A stretch of DNA of 64,000 bases from Tomocerus qinae (GCA_020055645.1 CM034546.1:43834001-43898000), one strand, 5' to 3'; counted from the first letter of the stretch, positions 35,134-46,864 are shown. Translations and numbers: made by a program. The notes: generated by a model from the letters alone, not told the origin.

Positions 35134-37974
35134 ACTGTGGCGGACTCCCCAAATTAAAGCTCCAATTTCAACTCCTGCTACAGCTTTGGTTGCTATCTGA
35201 GGGATAGCCGCCAATATAAAGTCATCCAACAAACTATGTGCCGTTAACAATCCCGTGCTTATTGCAGCTTTTACACTTGAATGGTTTGCAAGACGTCGGA
35301 AAAGTGCAAAGCTGTACTCATTAAGATAAGTTCCTTCTAGTATACATGCGTGTTGGCCTCCTTTTCCTGGCATATTGGTGACATTGATAAAATTGTCCCA
35401 GTTCCTATTTAAGTAACAAGACCCGCTATTGTTTCCTGCACTCCCCTCTGATCCACTTAATTTATAACACTCGTAATATTGATCATTGAAAGTAAATATT
35501 GATTTCAAAGCATGTGCGACTTTGCTTCCCAAATCCCGATCGTCCCATGTTCGACGCACTCTTTTTACCAAGTTAGTCTCTTTTAACAACAAATCTTTCA
35601 CGATTTTACCTTCCTCCATCAAGGCATCTTCAAGCATAATTTCACTGAGAACTACATCGTCATATGCGTCAATAACACTTTTGGCAAATATGCTTGAATT
35701 ACCAATTGATTGGCTTTTCAAGTTTTCATATTCTTTGTGTAAGGCATCAATCTTCCTTTTGATCTTTTCATAATTACCTAAAGTAATGTCCATCCTGTTT
35801 TTGTACTCCTGGGCATTTACTAATCTTTTTTGATGATTATTTTGCAATGAAACCAGTTCTGCGGCAAACCTATCTAAAACGGCTTCACAGTTTGTTAAAA
35901 AATATTCGCCAAATTCAATGGGATTATTACTTAGCAAATGAATCTTCAGTTTTTCGCAAATCTCTTTGTAATGCTCACGAACAGTAATTTCGTCTATATC
36001 TACTTCATATCTAGTCTGTCCTCTTATCCCCAGCGTTGACACCAATTCGTTCCATTTATCTGCCGCATCGATTAATTTTCCGTATATTTTTGTGGTAATG
36101 TACTCTTTAACCCAATCAAGTCGTTCCGCCTGATTCTCCATTTTTTGAATCTGCTGTACGCAATTTTCATAAAACTCTTTTTTGTTTATGTCCCCATAAA
36201 ATTCACGTCTTTCTGGTAAATAGCTTTTAGAAGCTGAATCACCGAGATAAATGTCCTTTTCCCTTAATATTGCGTAATAATTTCCTATTTCAACTTTTTT
36301 CTCTTGTGTGGCTTGGAAAATTTTATTGAATATTTCCTCAAATCTGCTAAACTCTAATGGGCGCATTTCCTTCAATTTTAAATTTGCTTTGGATAGAGCA
36401 TTCTGTTTAGCTATCTTATCACCCTCGCATTTTTTTACTTCTTCCTGCTGTGATTTTAGTTTCTTAATACCTTCCTCAGTATCTGTCACCAGTTTATTTA
36501 AAGTACCCAGCGATTTCTTTTGTTCATCTAATTGACTATGTATATATATTTCGAAATCACTTTTTTCATCCACCCCAAGAAAGTTCGACTTCCTTTCTGT
36601 CAAAATCCCACTCAAATCTTTGGCACTCAAATCAATTTCTACACCTCTAACTAAAATAGTATGCTTTTCAGAATATTTTTTCTCTGCTGACTCTTTTTGC
36701 TCTTTCCATTCTAAATACCCTGTGCTCTGGTTTTCAACAAAATTTGTCAAGCAAGACAAATTTGCTTCTATCTTTGTCAAAATGTTTTGCATTCCTTCTA
36801 AATCAATGTCATTAGCTTTCTGTAATTCTATAAATGTTCGTTCTGATTCAGACATTTCAGCACGGGCTTTTTCTATGCCTGATACCAATCTTGCTTTGGT
36901 ATTTTCATCATCTGAGGATGAATCAGGACTCGGCGAGTATTCATTTGAAATATTTTTGTGTTCGTTGCAAATTTTCATAAGTTCGTTTAACTTTTCTACC
37001 AAAATTAATTCTTTCTGTGTAATTTCCATTTCGTGACGTTCTTTGTTGGATTTATCTTTTAAATGGGCCCTTTCATCTGCAGTCGTTGCATTATCCCTAG
37101 CGATAGCATAATTTTCAAGAGCAGATTCCAGCACTATAGTTACTCTTATTTCCTTTTCAAGCTGGCTTACTTTCTCTCTTAAAATGTTTATTTCTTCCTC
37201 TAGATTTTTATCTTTATACGTTTTCAGCAATTCTACTACCTCTTTGTAGCTTTCTAATTTTTTTATTTGTTTCTCAATTTCTTCAATAATCGACTGGACA
37301 TAATTCAAATCAAATTTCCCATCCTCTCCATCAACTCCGTCTAATTCAATTAAAATGCTACCTCCCTTTACCTCCTCAGCGTATCCATAAAAATTGCCAC
37401 TATTTAAGATCCCATTGTCTCTTTGACCCTTTAGACTTATTTTCCTTTCGCCTTTTATATTCCAAATTTTGCTGAACATGGACAACGTTACCCCAGGAAG
37501 ATTTATATCCCTATCTACTACTAAAACCAGAGAATGACACTCTACAATCTTGTCATTACTATTTTGCAGAAGGTCTTGCAAATAAGAAGCAGACAGTATA
37601 GCAGCATTAATGGTTTTAACGCCGTCATTTGTAATATCAGGGCGTTCACAAAGTTGTTTATACTTGTCATTAAATACGGTCAAAGGATTAGCCCAGTTAA
37701 CAATGTCGGCCTCAGTGTTACAATTTAATTGATTAAAAAAATTCAGTGTTTTCAGAATATTTTTCAGTATATCCAAAGAATTTTCCATTCCAGATGATGA
37801 ACCAAAAGAACTTTGAAAATTTTCAATGAATGTTCTTTTGTCGTTAGAAATAGAAAATGGCTTAATTTCATTTAAGCTGTCTCGTGTAAAGCTTTCATCT
37901 GCTACGGCAGTTGCTACTTCAGTAGATTTGGCATTTGCTGCTCCTGTGGTAATTTCTGTTGCATATTTATTCAA
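35068..37974 (-). CDS. GTPase copy 1, coiled-coil part (968 codons), split from its GTPase domain
   Basis: Not a recognised named family. This long frame is colinear with the downstream two thirds of GTPase copy 2. In order: a helical linker; a domain with ECHSLVLVVDRDINLPGV and a Gly/Asp-rich segment (ELDGVDGEDGKFDL); long charged coiled coils rich in Lys and Glu; and a C-terminal GKGGQHACILEGTYLNEYSF region. It starts just after a 13-nt tandem duplication that shifts the frame relative to the GTPase domain, and a TAA closes this frame upstream. Its last residues come from the palindrome insert. The first codon is TTG, so it is not an independent gene start. No other stop interrupts it, so the break is recent or the product is still under some constraint. 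Confidence 0.7.
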   Translation of the reverse strand: MNKYATEITTGAANAKSTEVATAVADESFTRDSLNEIKPFSISNDKRTFIENFQSSFGSSSGMENSLDILKNILKTLNFFNQLNCNTEADIVNWANPLTVFNDKYKQLCERPDITNDGVKTINAAILSASYLQDLLQNSNDKIVECHSLVLVVDRDINLPGVTLSMFSKIWNIKGERKISLKGQRDNGILNSGNFYGYAEEVKGGSILIELDGVDGEDGKFDLNYVQSIIEEIEKQIKKLESYKEVVELLKTYKDKNLEEEINILREKVSQLEKEIRVTIVLESALENYAIARDNATTADERAHLKDKSNKERHEMEITQKELILVEKLNELMKICNEHKNISNEYSPSPDSSSDDENTKARLVSGIEKARAEMSESERTFIELQKANDIDLEGMQNILTKIEANLSCLTNFVENQSTGYLEWKEQKESAEKKYSEKHTILVRGVEIDLSAKDLSGILTERKSNFLGVDEKSDFEIYIHSQLDEQKKSLGTLNKLVTDTEEGIKKLKSQQEEVKKCEGDKIAKQNALSKANLKLKEMRPLEFSRFEEIFNKIFQATQEKKVEIGNYYAILREKDIYLGDSASKSYLPERREFYGDINKKEFYENCVQQIQKMENQAERLDWVKEYITTKIYGKLIDAADKWNELVSTLGIRGQTRYEVDIDEITVREHYKEICEKLKIHLLSNNPIEFGEYFLTNCEAVLDRFAAELVSLQNNHQKRLVNAQEYKNRMDITLGNYEKIKRKIDALHKEYENLKSQSIGNSSIFAKSVIDAYDDVVLSEIMLEDALMEEGKIVKDLLLKETNLVKRVRRTWDDRDLGSKVAHALKSIFTFNDQYYECYKLSGSEGSAGNNSGSCYLNRNWDNFINVTNMPGKGGQHACILEGTYLNEYSFALFRRLANHSSVKAAISTGLLTAHSLLDDFILAAIPQIATKAVAGVEIGALIWGVRHSVVYPFDRGPLYENGENHYKLW

Positions 37975-39225
37975 GATTTTTGCAATATTAGCAAGCCGTT
38001 TAAAAGTGTCGCTGTCAGCTTAAAAACAACACTCAGCTTAAAACTTATCAAAGAGTATTGAATTTGCTGCAATCTGAATACCAAATCGGAGAACATCTCC
38101 TTTGGTAAGATACCTATCCTTGTTGGCTTTTCAAAAAACGCGAGTTTATCTACCATACCATCTCTTCCCAGGATATTTAAAATACTTGATTTACTTTTTC
38201 TCTGTTCGTTATAATAAGCAAATTTTTGAACAAACTCACACTTTACTTCTTCTCTGTCATCATCTGATTCAAATGAGTCCGTTTTTGTAATAAGAAGGAC
38301 CAAATTATCCTGAACCAATTCCGGAGGGCAAACGGATGTTAAAATGTCAATGAAACTAATGAACGAAACTCCTCGTGAAGAATTGATTGCAGAAATATCG
38401 ACAAATAAAACAATCTTGGCAATTTGGACAGACTCGCTGAATTTTTTCATTAGGTATGCATTTTGAATTCGTTGTATATCTCCTTGAGTGTCAAAAAAAC
38501 CAGGAAAATCCCAATATACGATATTCTCCTTTACATTATAATAAGGTGTAATTGTTACCGTTTGCGAATCGTCGCTATTACCAATAATTGCAATTTGATT
38601 ACCTGTATTGGCAACCCTAATTTTAAATGTTCGGCCATGACGACCAAGCTTCATACACTCCAACTCGTTGCCAATTAAATGATTTATAACTGTACTTTTA
38701 CCGGTTCCTGTTGGCCCTAAGCAAAGAACATGTTTAGTGTCCTCCCTAAATGTTTGATGCCTGTCGGTGCTATACTCTTTTGTGATCTTGTCCTCAAAAT
38801 TTTGAAATCGTGGAAGAAATTTGGAAATATTATCTTTCAGATCTGATGAAAGCTGTGAATCTTGATTTTGTTGTGGATCCTTTTCCCAGTTGTCAGACAA
38901 ATTTTCCAAAAAAGATTGCAATTCTTTATTCGGATCTGTTAATTCTGAAAATATATCAATAAATATTTGTTTTAGTAATGCTAGACAAATCCATCTTCTT
39001 TACCTAATGATGATATAATAAAACACATTTATCGTTTATCTTGTTGTCTTTCTAAGAACACATATAATATCACTCATATCAGTTAAAATATCCGTCCCTA
39101 AACGACAACAGAAATTATTAGAAAAGAATTTAAGAATGAAAAACATTCTTACTGATGTAATGCGTATATACCTTATCGAAAAATAGTTAATTGGTTCTTA
39201 ATAGAATTAAAAATGAATTACCCAT
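37971..39225 (-). CDS. GTPase copy 1, N-terminal GTPase domain (2 exons)
   Basis: P-loop GTPase domain of a large coiled-coil GTPase. Exon 1 (39225-39222) gives ATG G; exon 2 starts at 38944 after a clear acceptor, giving MELTDPNKEL at the N-terminus. Motifs: G1 GPTGTGKST (about residue 78), G3 DFPG within YWDFPGFFDTQG, G4 TKTD. Pattern and spacing recall septin, AIG1/GIMAP or MnmE-type G domains, but I cannot place it. The frame runs into TGA soon after the frameshift at about 38015-38040, so the product would be a free GTPase domain of about 325 residues. A TATA-like TTATATAA lies about 75 bp upstream of the ATG. Confidence 0.7.
38011..38050 (-). repeat. Frame-shifting tandem duplication in GTPase copy 1
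   Basis: ttttaagctgag is followed 19 nt later by ttttaagctgac. Copy 2 has only one such unit and is 13 nt shorter here, so copy 1 shifted frame by one base. Confidence 0.8.
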
Positions 39226-39298
39226 TTTTGAAGCTCCTGTTTAGTGTCTTTTTTATCCGATTAAATTTGACGCGTTGTCCCTGTTAGTAGTTGCAGTG

Positions 39299-39306
39299 TT
39301 TATATA
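39299..39306 (-). promoter_or_regulatory. TATA box of GTPase copy 1
   Basis: TTATATAA on the minus strand, about 75 bp upstream of the start codon, with AACGCGTCAAATTTA about 35 bp downstream near the expected transcription start. The tRNA-derived insertion begins 24 bp upstream. Confidence 0.45.
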
Positions 39307-39329
39307 ATGGACATTTATCTTCTGTCAGT

Positions 39330-39896
39330 GTGTGTTAGGGGGAGAGCACAGCTACTACTATTGATTAGTATAGCTATGCTACCGCTCAAGCCGCGAGGGC
39401 TTACTTGCAGTGGCTCCCGGAACAACTTTACTAAGTGTACAGACTTACACGAAGAGACTTAGTGAAGAGTACTGAACCATGAGACGGAACGACTCAACAC
39501 TGTCCCGCAACTCGATCTGGTGGGCAGTCAGAGAGGGACCGGAACATGTAAGCCGACCGCCAGTGACCACAGACAAATCACTTACAGCAGTCTACTTCAA
39601 TCCACCTTATCACCTCATGTGCATCCCATTGTCCAGACTTGTGCTAGGTAGAACTCGTAGCACGTATACAGACCAACAGAACAATCCATACACTACAGAC
39701 AGGGCATTGATAGATAATCATATTGTCACTAAGATAGGCAAATCAATGCTAATAACGAATATACGGCAATGACAACTTCTCCCAGCTCCAGACTACTACC
39801 TTATAGACCTGAGGCGCTCCAGAGATTCGAACTCCAGACATCAGCCTGAGAAGCGGCTGTTTAGACCACTAGACAGACCTGTACGCCCATCAGTAG
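39330..39896 (-). mobile_element. tRNA-derived SINE-like insertion
   Basis: 567 bp, GC-richer than its flanks, with a perfect 14-bp direct repeat TATCTTCTGTCAGT on both sides (39316-39329, 39897-39910). Near its right end the minus strand has tRNA promoter-like boxes: TCTAGTGGTCTAAACAGC (A-box like) and GAGTTCGAATCTC (B box). This fits a SINE inserted by target-primed reverse transcription. It lies just upstream of the TATA-like box of GTPase copy 1. Confidence 0.75.
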
Positions 39897-39910
39897 TATC
39901 TTCTGTCAGT

Positions 39911-41003
39911 AGCTGAATTTTAAAATCAAGATAACATTCTGTTATCATAATATCTATATATTAATAGTAATAATATACGGATTAATGGATTACAAAAGAA
40001 ATCACTATTAAAAATTTGAAGGACCCTACGTCATCTACATTTTTGAAAGATAATCGATCTGTATTCAAATAAATTATTATGTTATACGTTTCGTACCTGT
40101 TTTGAAGAAATGAAGGTACATAGTGGGGGATATAGTATACTGCTATACTTACTTAGTCTTCATTTATTTTCCAAAAACCTTTATTTATACAAATGTAATA
40201 ATTACTTTGATACTAACTTTTCGTTATTCTCTTTCTTAGGATTGAACTTCAAATTAGAATATTCGAAAAACATGCTTAAATTTTTGTATTTACCAGTAGA
40301 TATTATTCGTTTGTGCCTAATTTAATACATAAAACAAACTTCCAATTAGTCTTGCTCCAGAAGAAAACAGTGAACGAAAAACTTAACCTTTTTTATATAT
40401 CAGAAGTTTTAATTTATGATTGTATGTAGCACAATTGTAAAGCTTTGTGCAGAATGGACAGAAAGGAAATGAGAAATCTCTGACATTTCTATAAGATAAG
40501 TCTTTCTTTCGTGTAGATTTACGAATGCAGTGATGTGAGGTTGTTCTGCTTAGTTTCACGAATATGATGATCTCATACCACAATGCAACGTCTTTTTCGC
40601 GACAAAATTGATGCAAGCATGTTGCTAAAAAAGATTATACATGGTGGAGTATATTCAATCAACTACAGAAAAGTATACATAAGCAAAATATACAACCACA
40701 CATCGTGTTCCGTATTTAGTACTCGCACTGTATCTACACTATATATAAATACCACATGGATATGTTATAGCATGTTTGAAGATGCTATAACCTTGATTTT
40801 ATTCAAGGCAATAATATTGTCTTTGGCCTTTGCGTTCGTAACAAGTTTTCCAGACAGACAAAAGCTGTAACTATGCAGGGGAATATGGGACACCTTCACC
40901 CGAAATCGAGTAAAATAAAGATAATATTATATGTCCCAAAAAGCAAAAACATTTCGCACGCAGTGCCCTTTCAATAATGGTTTCTGGTGGGAAAATAGGA
41001 ATT
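39911..41003. other. Intergenic, nothing recognised
   Basis: AT-rich sequence upstream of GTPase copy 1. Short open frames are present but none resembles a known protein and none has splice or homology support. Confidence 0.3.
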
Positions 41004-42104
41004 TGTATGGCACACACAGGAATCTTTGTATGGCAAGAAATTTCATCGAACAGTCGTACATTTGTATGGTACGTTATAAAAACCGAAGGGTATGGTATGG
41101 AAAGTAAAGGGCCTATGTATGGTACTAAGACAAAATTGTGGCTTTTATAATGTTAATATTTAGTCTCATTGTAAGTACATCATATTTATTTGTGTAATTT
41201 TGAAAATATGAGAAAAAATTAATTGCAATATTTAGTCATTTTAGGTACTATTAATTACTTTAACTAACGTAAAGAATTTTTACTTTAACTAACGTAAAGA
41301 ATTTGTGGTGAACAGGTAAAATAAAGTTAGGCAATGTCAACAATGAAATAAATTATAGGTATGGTAAAGGTAAAGTTATTGTCGTTTTAAAACTCGTGTC
41401 AGTTTCTTTGGCCGACCTGGTTTTCTTCGCTGTCCGATAGGTATGGCCTTGGCTGTCTCTGATATAATCTCTTTGTTACCTTTTAACCTGGCGACTGGCG
41501 ATTCCAATAACATGCTTACAAATAATATGTTTCAGGAACTGCCATAAATTTAATTCGTCAACTCCAACAACAATTTCAGTCCATTTTTGAAGCCTTTTGA
41601 TAGTATTTTCTTTGTCCGACACGTCACTGTCACTACTATCACTGTCAGTTAGATATTCTAAACTTTCAACATTTGACCCACCCATTTTGAATGTGGAGTT
41701 GTGAGCAACCCAAATGCTGACTGTCATACTAAAACCAAACAGATAAATGTATCCCTACAGACATGCAGCTAATATCTTCATTACAATTAGTAGATAAAAG
41801 AACATTAACTTGCCTTTCTCTTATTATCTACATTTTTATTTGCATTTCTATAGTCACTATTTCGTCGTTGTAGTAGCTACCCTCCCCATTACTTACTATT
41901 ATAGTACTCTTATTACTTATACTATCAGGTATATAGTATTATTACCTGTAGTACTCTCATCAAAGCCACAATTTTGTCTTAGTACCATACGTAGGTCCTT
42001 TACTTTCCATACCATACCCTTCGGTTTTTTATAACGTACCATACAAATGTACGACTGTTCGATGAAATTTCTTGCCATACAAAAATTCCTGTGTGTGCCA
42101 TACA
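41004..42104 (-). mobile_element. Mutator-like element remnant with about 140-bp inverted ends
   Basis: Ends TGTATGGCACACACAGGAAT / complement; arms 41004-41150 and about 41960-42104. The minus strand encodes an acidic stretch (LTDSDSSDSDVSDKE), then ICKHVIGIASRQ, the second half of a SWIM finger, then a basic GRPKK-type tail, the same order as in MULE C-termini and in the element at 21532. Catalytic core absent. No target duplication was found. Confidence 0.7.
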
Positions 42105-42361
42105 CGTTAATTCGCAGCCGTTTCTGGTTACGGCCCTGTTTATCATGAAATTGAGTTTGCTTTGCATCAAATTGAGTAGTATGACATTTATATATTATTA
42201 TGTAAATGTATATGAGGTTGGGAAATGTAACATTTGACTTGACGATTAGGTTGGGAGCAGAGTCCATCGTTATGTTATGTCTTATATTTATTTCTTGCTA
42301 ATCTTTGCTGATCTGTTAAATTGTGTTGCTTTTAGTCCATAGTTTAAGCATCCTCGCAGTT

Positions 42362-42534
42362 CAGGGCATGAAAAACCCATGGGTTTTTGCTTTTCGTTAG
42401 GAAAAACCCAACCCAAAAACCCGGGTTTTTGGGTTTTTGAGCAAAAACCCTGGGTTTTTGCTGTTTGCTACCCAAAAACCCACCCAAAAACCCAATAACC
42501 CAAAAACCCGGGTTTTTGGGTTTTTCATGCCCTG
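42362..42534. mobile_element. hAT MITE made of aaaaaccc repeats
   Basis: 173 bp, ends CAGGGCATGAAAAACCC / GGGTTTTTCATGCCCTG, interior almost wholly short tandem (aaaaaccc)n in both directions. Flanks TCGCAGTT and TCGTAGTT form an 8-bp duplication with one mismatch. Confidence 0.8.
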
Positions 42535-42542
42535 TCGTAGTT

Positions 42543-43661
42543 GGACAAAATTGTAATAATTTATTTTACCGAGAATGTAATCTAGACTGCTACAGTCTCT
42601 CCATCACATGATTATTTCATAAGCACTTCTTGTTTCAATTTTTGTGTCAGCGCTTCTGGCTCCTGGTTTCTGCATTTTTTAATTACCCATTCTCCTTAAC
42701 TTTCCACAGTAAATGATAATTTCTGATCTCCACAAGAATAACGACAGCAAGATCAAAATTCTTTAGAAGTTCATTGTAAAACGGGGGAGGTTAAAACTAT
42801 ACAATAAAAATTAATACTTAAACACTACACTTACACTACTCATTACCATTTTGAAGCAGTTTTAATATACCCATATTCAATTAGGTACGTAATTTCCTAT
42901 GGGAGTTAGCCTTTTATAATAGTTCAATCAATTCACTGATTCAATGCTTCATAGGCTACTAGAATTCCCAAATTAATACAAAATCCAATGTTATTTTTGT
43001 CTTTTAAAATGCAATACCCTTTACAACTTCCAAACTTTATTTTTAGCAAAATAAACCAGTGATAAATTTAGACATTATATTTTAAAATAATTTAAGGTAA
43101 ATTAAAAATAGTAAATATAACTTTATGACGGTATAAATTTTAAGTAGCTTAAATTTATTTTACAACAATAGACTAGCCATGTTACAATGTTCAAAACATA
43201 ATTTCAATAACAAAACAAAATTTCTGTACTGTTTATTGCTTCTAATGTCATATCTCAATTTCCCTATCCTTACATTTTATAGTAAGTTTGTATCGGAGCT
43301 CATTACATCCTCGAGCACAATGATCTTGTTGAATAAACATAATAATAATAATAATAATTGTTTAAAATCGCTAAATATATATCTTATGAACTATACTGAA
43401 AAAAGTAAGAAGCCATCCATAATGTACGATGATGGTAATTAAGTAAATGCTATATAATATTATGTAATATGATTAGTGCTAATTATTGTAAACATAGAAT
43501 AATAATAAAAATGGATAATATAATTTTAATTAAATTTAAAATAATAATTAAGCAAATAAATGCCTATACAACGGGCTCATCAGTCCAACCAAACTAAGCA
43601 GCTGGGACGTAATTTAGTAAATTGTTCTATTTATGGAACGGAGACTCAAATTGTCTATTCA
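42543..43661. other. Intergenic, 3' flank of fusion gene copy 1
   Basis: Very AT-rich. Should contain the 3' UTR of the fusion gene (minus strand). No other gene or repeat beyond a short (aat)n run near 43340. Confidence 0.35.
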
Positions 43662-45437
43662 TCACTCACATTGGCCACAATTTTGTATGATTGTTTTTTT
43701 GCTCCTTGTATATTGTCCGTCGAAAAACATTACGAGCCTTTCAAGATCATCCAAAACATTCATACCCTTTACCACTTTACCAAAAACTACATTTGTCCCA
43801 TCCCAGCCAGGTTGTTCTTTTAACGTGATAATGAACACAGAGCCATTAGTATTCTCTCCACGATTGTGCATCGACAAAATTCCTCTTTCAGAGTGCTTCA
43901 GTAAAAAATTTTCTTTCTTAAATGTGTCTCCATAAATACTCTTTCCTCCTGTTCCATCATCTTTTGTGACATCTCCTCCTATCATATAATTCTGCCGATG
44001 AATAAAGTGGAAACAAGTTCCTTTGTAGCCAAATCCTTTTTCTCCAGTGCAGAGACACCGAAAATTCTCAGCTGTGAATGGAACGACATCGAATCTTAAT
44101 TGGATTACAAGTCTTCCAAGGAATTCATTATTGTACGCCAAGTCCATGAATACTTTTGTGTTTCTCGATCTTGAACTCTCTTCAAATAATCAAAAAAATA
44201 GTAATCATGACCAGAATAATAACACAAATCCAAAGATATATCAATTGTTTGTGAGTTTCTTACTTAGAATACTGAATGGGAGACTTGAAGACTGTTCGAC
44301 TGTTTTATGCTCTGCAGAAGTAGCTTTCACTTTTGGAATGGCTGTAGCTTCTAACTGTTGAAAAGCTTTTTCTGTCTTTTTTCCAATTTTAACGTTGATG
44401 GTCCATTCGAGTTTATTTTCCCCATTGTATTTTCCAAATTGTTTTAATTGGCTCAAGGGTAGGAAAACTTGGGAATTGGCAGAATCTTTACAGTTTGCTA
44501 TGTCAAAGACTGGACAGTTGAACCTAATCTTGACGTCCTGAAAATGTAAATTTAAAAACATTTCTTGTTATAACGACCGAATTTGGAAATTTAGGCTTTG
44601 CTTTGTCCTCTTACAAATATGACATTATCTCCATCGTTTAATCAGAACTGCGAAAAATGGATGTATTTAAGAGACGCTTTTTATCCAACTAAAAATATGC
44701 CCTTGCAGTTAATGAGCTATCATTGAAATAGATTTTATTTGGATGATATATGAAAGTGTGAAAGACATTACCTTTTCAATGTTGGTCACAGAAAGCTGAA
44801 GGCAAAACTGTTTGGCTGCTAATGCATTCCCGATCATTACACATCTCCAAGATACAATTAGACTTGAATCATGATAACAATCCTTCTTCGTGCCACTCAA
44901 AAGAAAAAACGTTTCATCATGAGCCTCAAAATAAACGGGTAACCAATTATGTGGGTTTGTGAAGTCCTCCAATTCTTGAATGATAATTGCCTTGTCACCA
45001 TTGACCCCATTTAACCCATGTTCAATCATGTGAGCCACAATATGATTTCTAGTAGGGATATTGTCTCCACAGCCCTGAAACTCTTTCAATCCGAGCAAAA
45101 TGCAAAAGTTGGCAGACCTACATAAATAAAAATAAGCTATTAAAAATACAAATAAATTGTTTAAAAAACGCTATGCAATTAAAAAACTAAGTATATGGTT
45201 GATATTTCAAAAATTTGCGTACCTCTTCTTGCTTTCTCCATACTTTGAAATTTCTAATTTTTCCATAGATTCGGCTAGTTGTAGCGATCCATTGCACAAA
45301 AAACATTTTGTAAATTGTAAGCAACCGGAATTCGAACAGAGAAAATGTCCTTTTGTTCTTGTGCACCGATAAATTGGTGGAGTAATAGATTTAAAACAAT
45401 TTAGACACTCTAAAGTATCCTTCCGAGATAATTCCAT
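43662..45437 (-). CDS. RING / SINA-like / cyclophilin fusion protein, copy 1 (4 exons, 450 aa)
   Basis: Predicted E3 ubiquitin ligase with a cyclophilin as its C-terminal domain. Exons: 45437-45223, 45117-44772, 44537-44264, 44179-43662; 1353 nt with consistent phases. Residues 11-48: complete C3HC4 RING (C11, C14, C25, H31, C34, C39, C45, C48). Residues about 75-275: SINA/SIAH substrate-domain-like region (VYFEAHDETFFLL, AAKQFCLQL, KLEWTINVKIGKK), with the SIAH zinc fingers reduced or missing. Residues about 285-450: cyclophilin (TGEKGFGYKGTCFHF, GTGGKSIYGDTF, FGKVVKGMN). Pocket residues differ from cyclophilin A: Arg55 to Phe, Phe60 to Asn, Gln63 to Ile, Phe113 to Ile, His126 to Asn. An acceptor just before the ATG implies a 5' UTR intron. 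GTPase copy 1 follows on the same strand. Confidence 0.85.
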
Positions 45438-46864
45438 TGTCTGTAAATTAAAATTTTAATTATTTTCTATGAGAAATTCCTTTGAAAATAAATAATATAT
45501 TTAACTGAAATAAAGTAGTATTCAATTTTCAGAGAAATTCAACTCGGTACCGGAATAACTTGATTACACAGGCTGTGTCTTGTATCAGTGAGGTTTAAAT
45601 AAAAACTTGTATGTAATTGTAATTTGATGAGTTTTCAATGACGTAGTTAATAGTTGTTCACAAGTGAAATGTTGTGTATTCGGTATACACAGAAAGTGAG
45701 AAACTTCTGAAATTCTTTACTTAAAAGTGATGAAGTGAGACTAGCAAGATGATGCTTGAGGGGTTGAATAATTCAATTTCTTTACTTATGCCCGCTTCCC
45801 CACAGGGCTTATTTCACATCACATAAAATTGTATCCTTATACATATATGTATCTGTTTTTGTACCTTTAGGGTGTATAAGCCAAAGGATAAATGTAATCC
45901 TAAGTCTTATACAAATTCAAATCACAAAAATAGACTTCACGAAAACGATTCCATGTTATGTGCTTTGATCAAGGTCCGCGAGGTCGGTTGAGTACCTAAA
46001 AAGGACCAAAGCTAAAGCTCCAAACCTATTAACGATAGCGTCCTTTTAATAGTATTTTTAAGTCGGCGCTACCAAATAAGAAAATGGGTATGTTTCTACT
46101 AACTCAATTCTCACAGTCTTCTTCATGTAACTATACACAACTAAGCATAATATTATGAAACGTTTAACAAATAGATAATTAGATATAGGTAGGTATAAAT
46201 AAGTAAATGCCAACCTGAATCTACCTTGCCTGACATATTTTTAACGTCGCATTAAAGAACTGTTTCATAGTCCTAATACTTAATACAGACATAAACTTAA
46301 TTTTTTACAAAACATCTAACGCACAAAAAAATATATTATATTCTCAAAAACTCTCTCATTATATAATAAATTATATTATGTGAAAGAGAAGATTGAATAC
46401 CAGAAACCAAACGTGATTTGTTAAACGCCATTGACATTTCATTCTAAAAAAGTAAATCTTTTGAATTTAACTTATGTCAGATTTTAAATAATAACTGAAG
46501 GATTTAATTCAAATATCAGAGACAAGATGGGACTTAAAATGTGTTTCGTCGTTCTTGTTCCTACATAAAAGTCACAAAATTGTTATTTGCGGTATACAAA
46601 CGAGCAAATGTGTATGTATTTCTCTAATCTAACTTTGGCTTTCAAAATTTTAATTTTGTTTCATGTCCATTAGTGTGTCGATGTAATTTCAAACCACAGA
46701 AACTTTAATCAGCTTTATATGAATTGAGCTTCAATAATACCAAGAAATGTTGTCATTCATTGCTAATTCTAATTTTGTAATGAAATGAACTTCTTCTAAA
46801 TGTGTCATTAATTAATAAACATTTTTACCGACATAATATAAGGTATAAGATGTAATATTACAAG
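45438..46864. other. Upstream region of fusion gene copy 1
   Basis: AT-rich; should contain the promoter and a non-coding first exon. tgtgtattcggtatacac at 45673-45690 differs at two positions from 54879-54896, upstream of GTPase copy 2. No gene seen. Confidence 0.4.

Noticed and set aside
36308-37036. Plus-strand frames opposite the GTPase coiled coil
   Set aside because: Antisense shadows of a Lys/Glu-rich coding region; no independent signal.
37971-38921. Start codon of GTPase copy 1 at 38921
   Set aside because: That codon is TTG; a splice acceptor at 38945-38946 and an upstream ATG G with donor at 39222 fit better.
39479-39772. Plus-strand 97-codon frame
   Set aside because: Lies wholly inside the tRNA-derived SINE-like insertion; no protein similarity.
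40583-40870. Plus-strand 95-codon frame
   Set aside because: No similarity, no splice context and AT-rich random composition.
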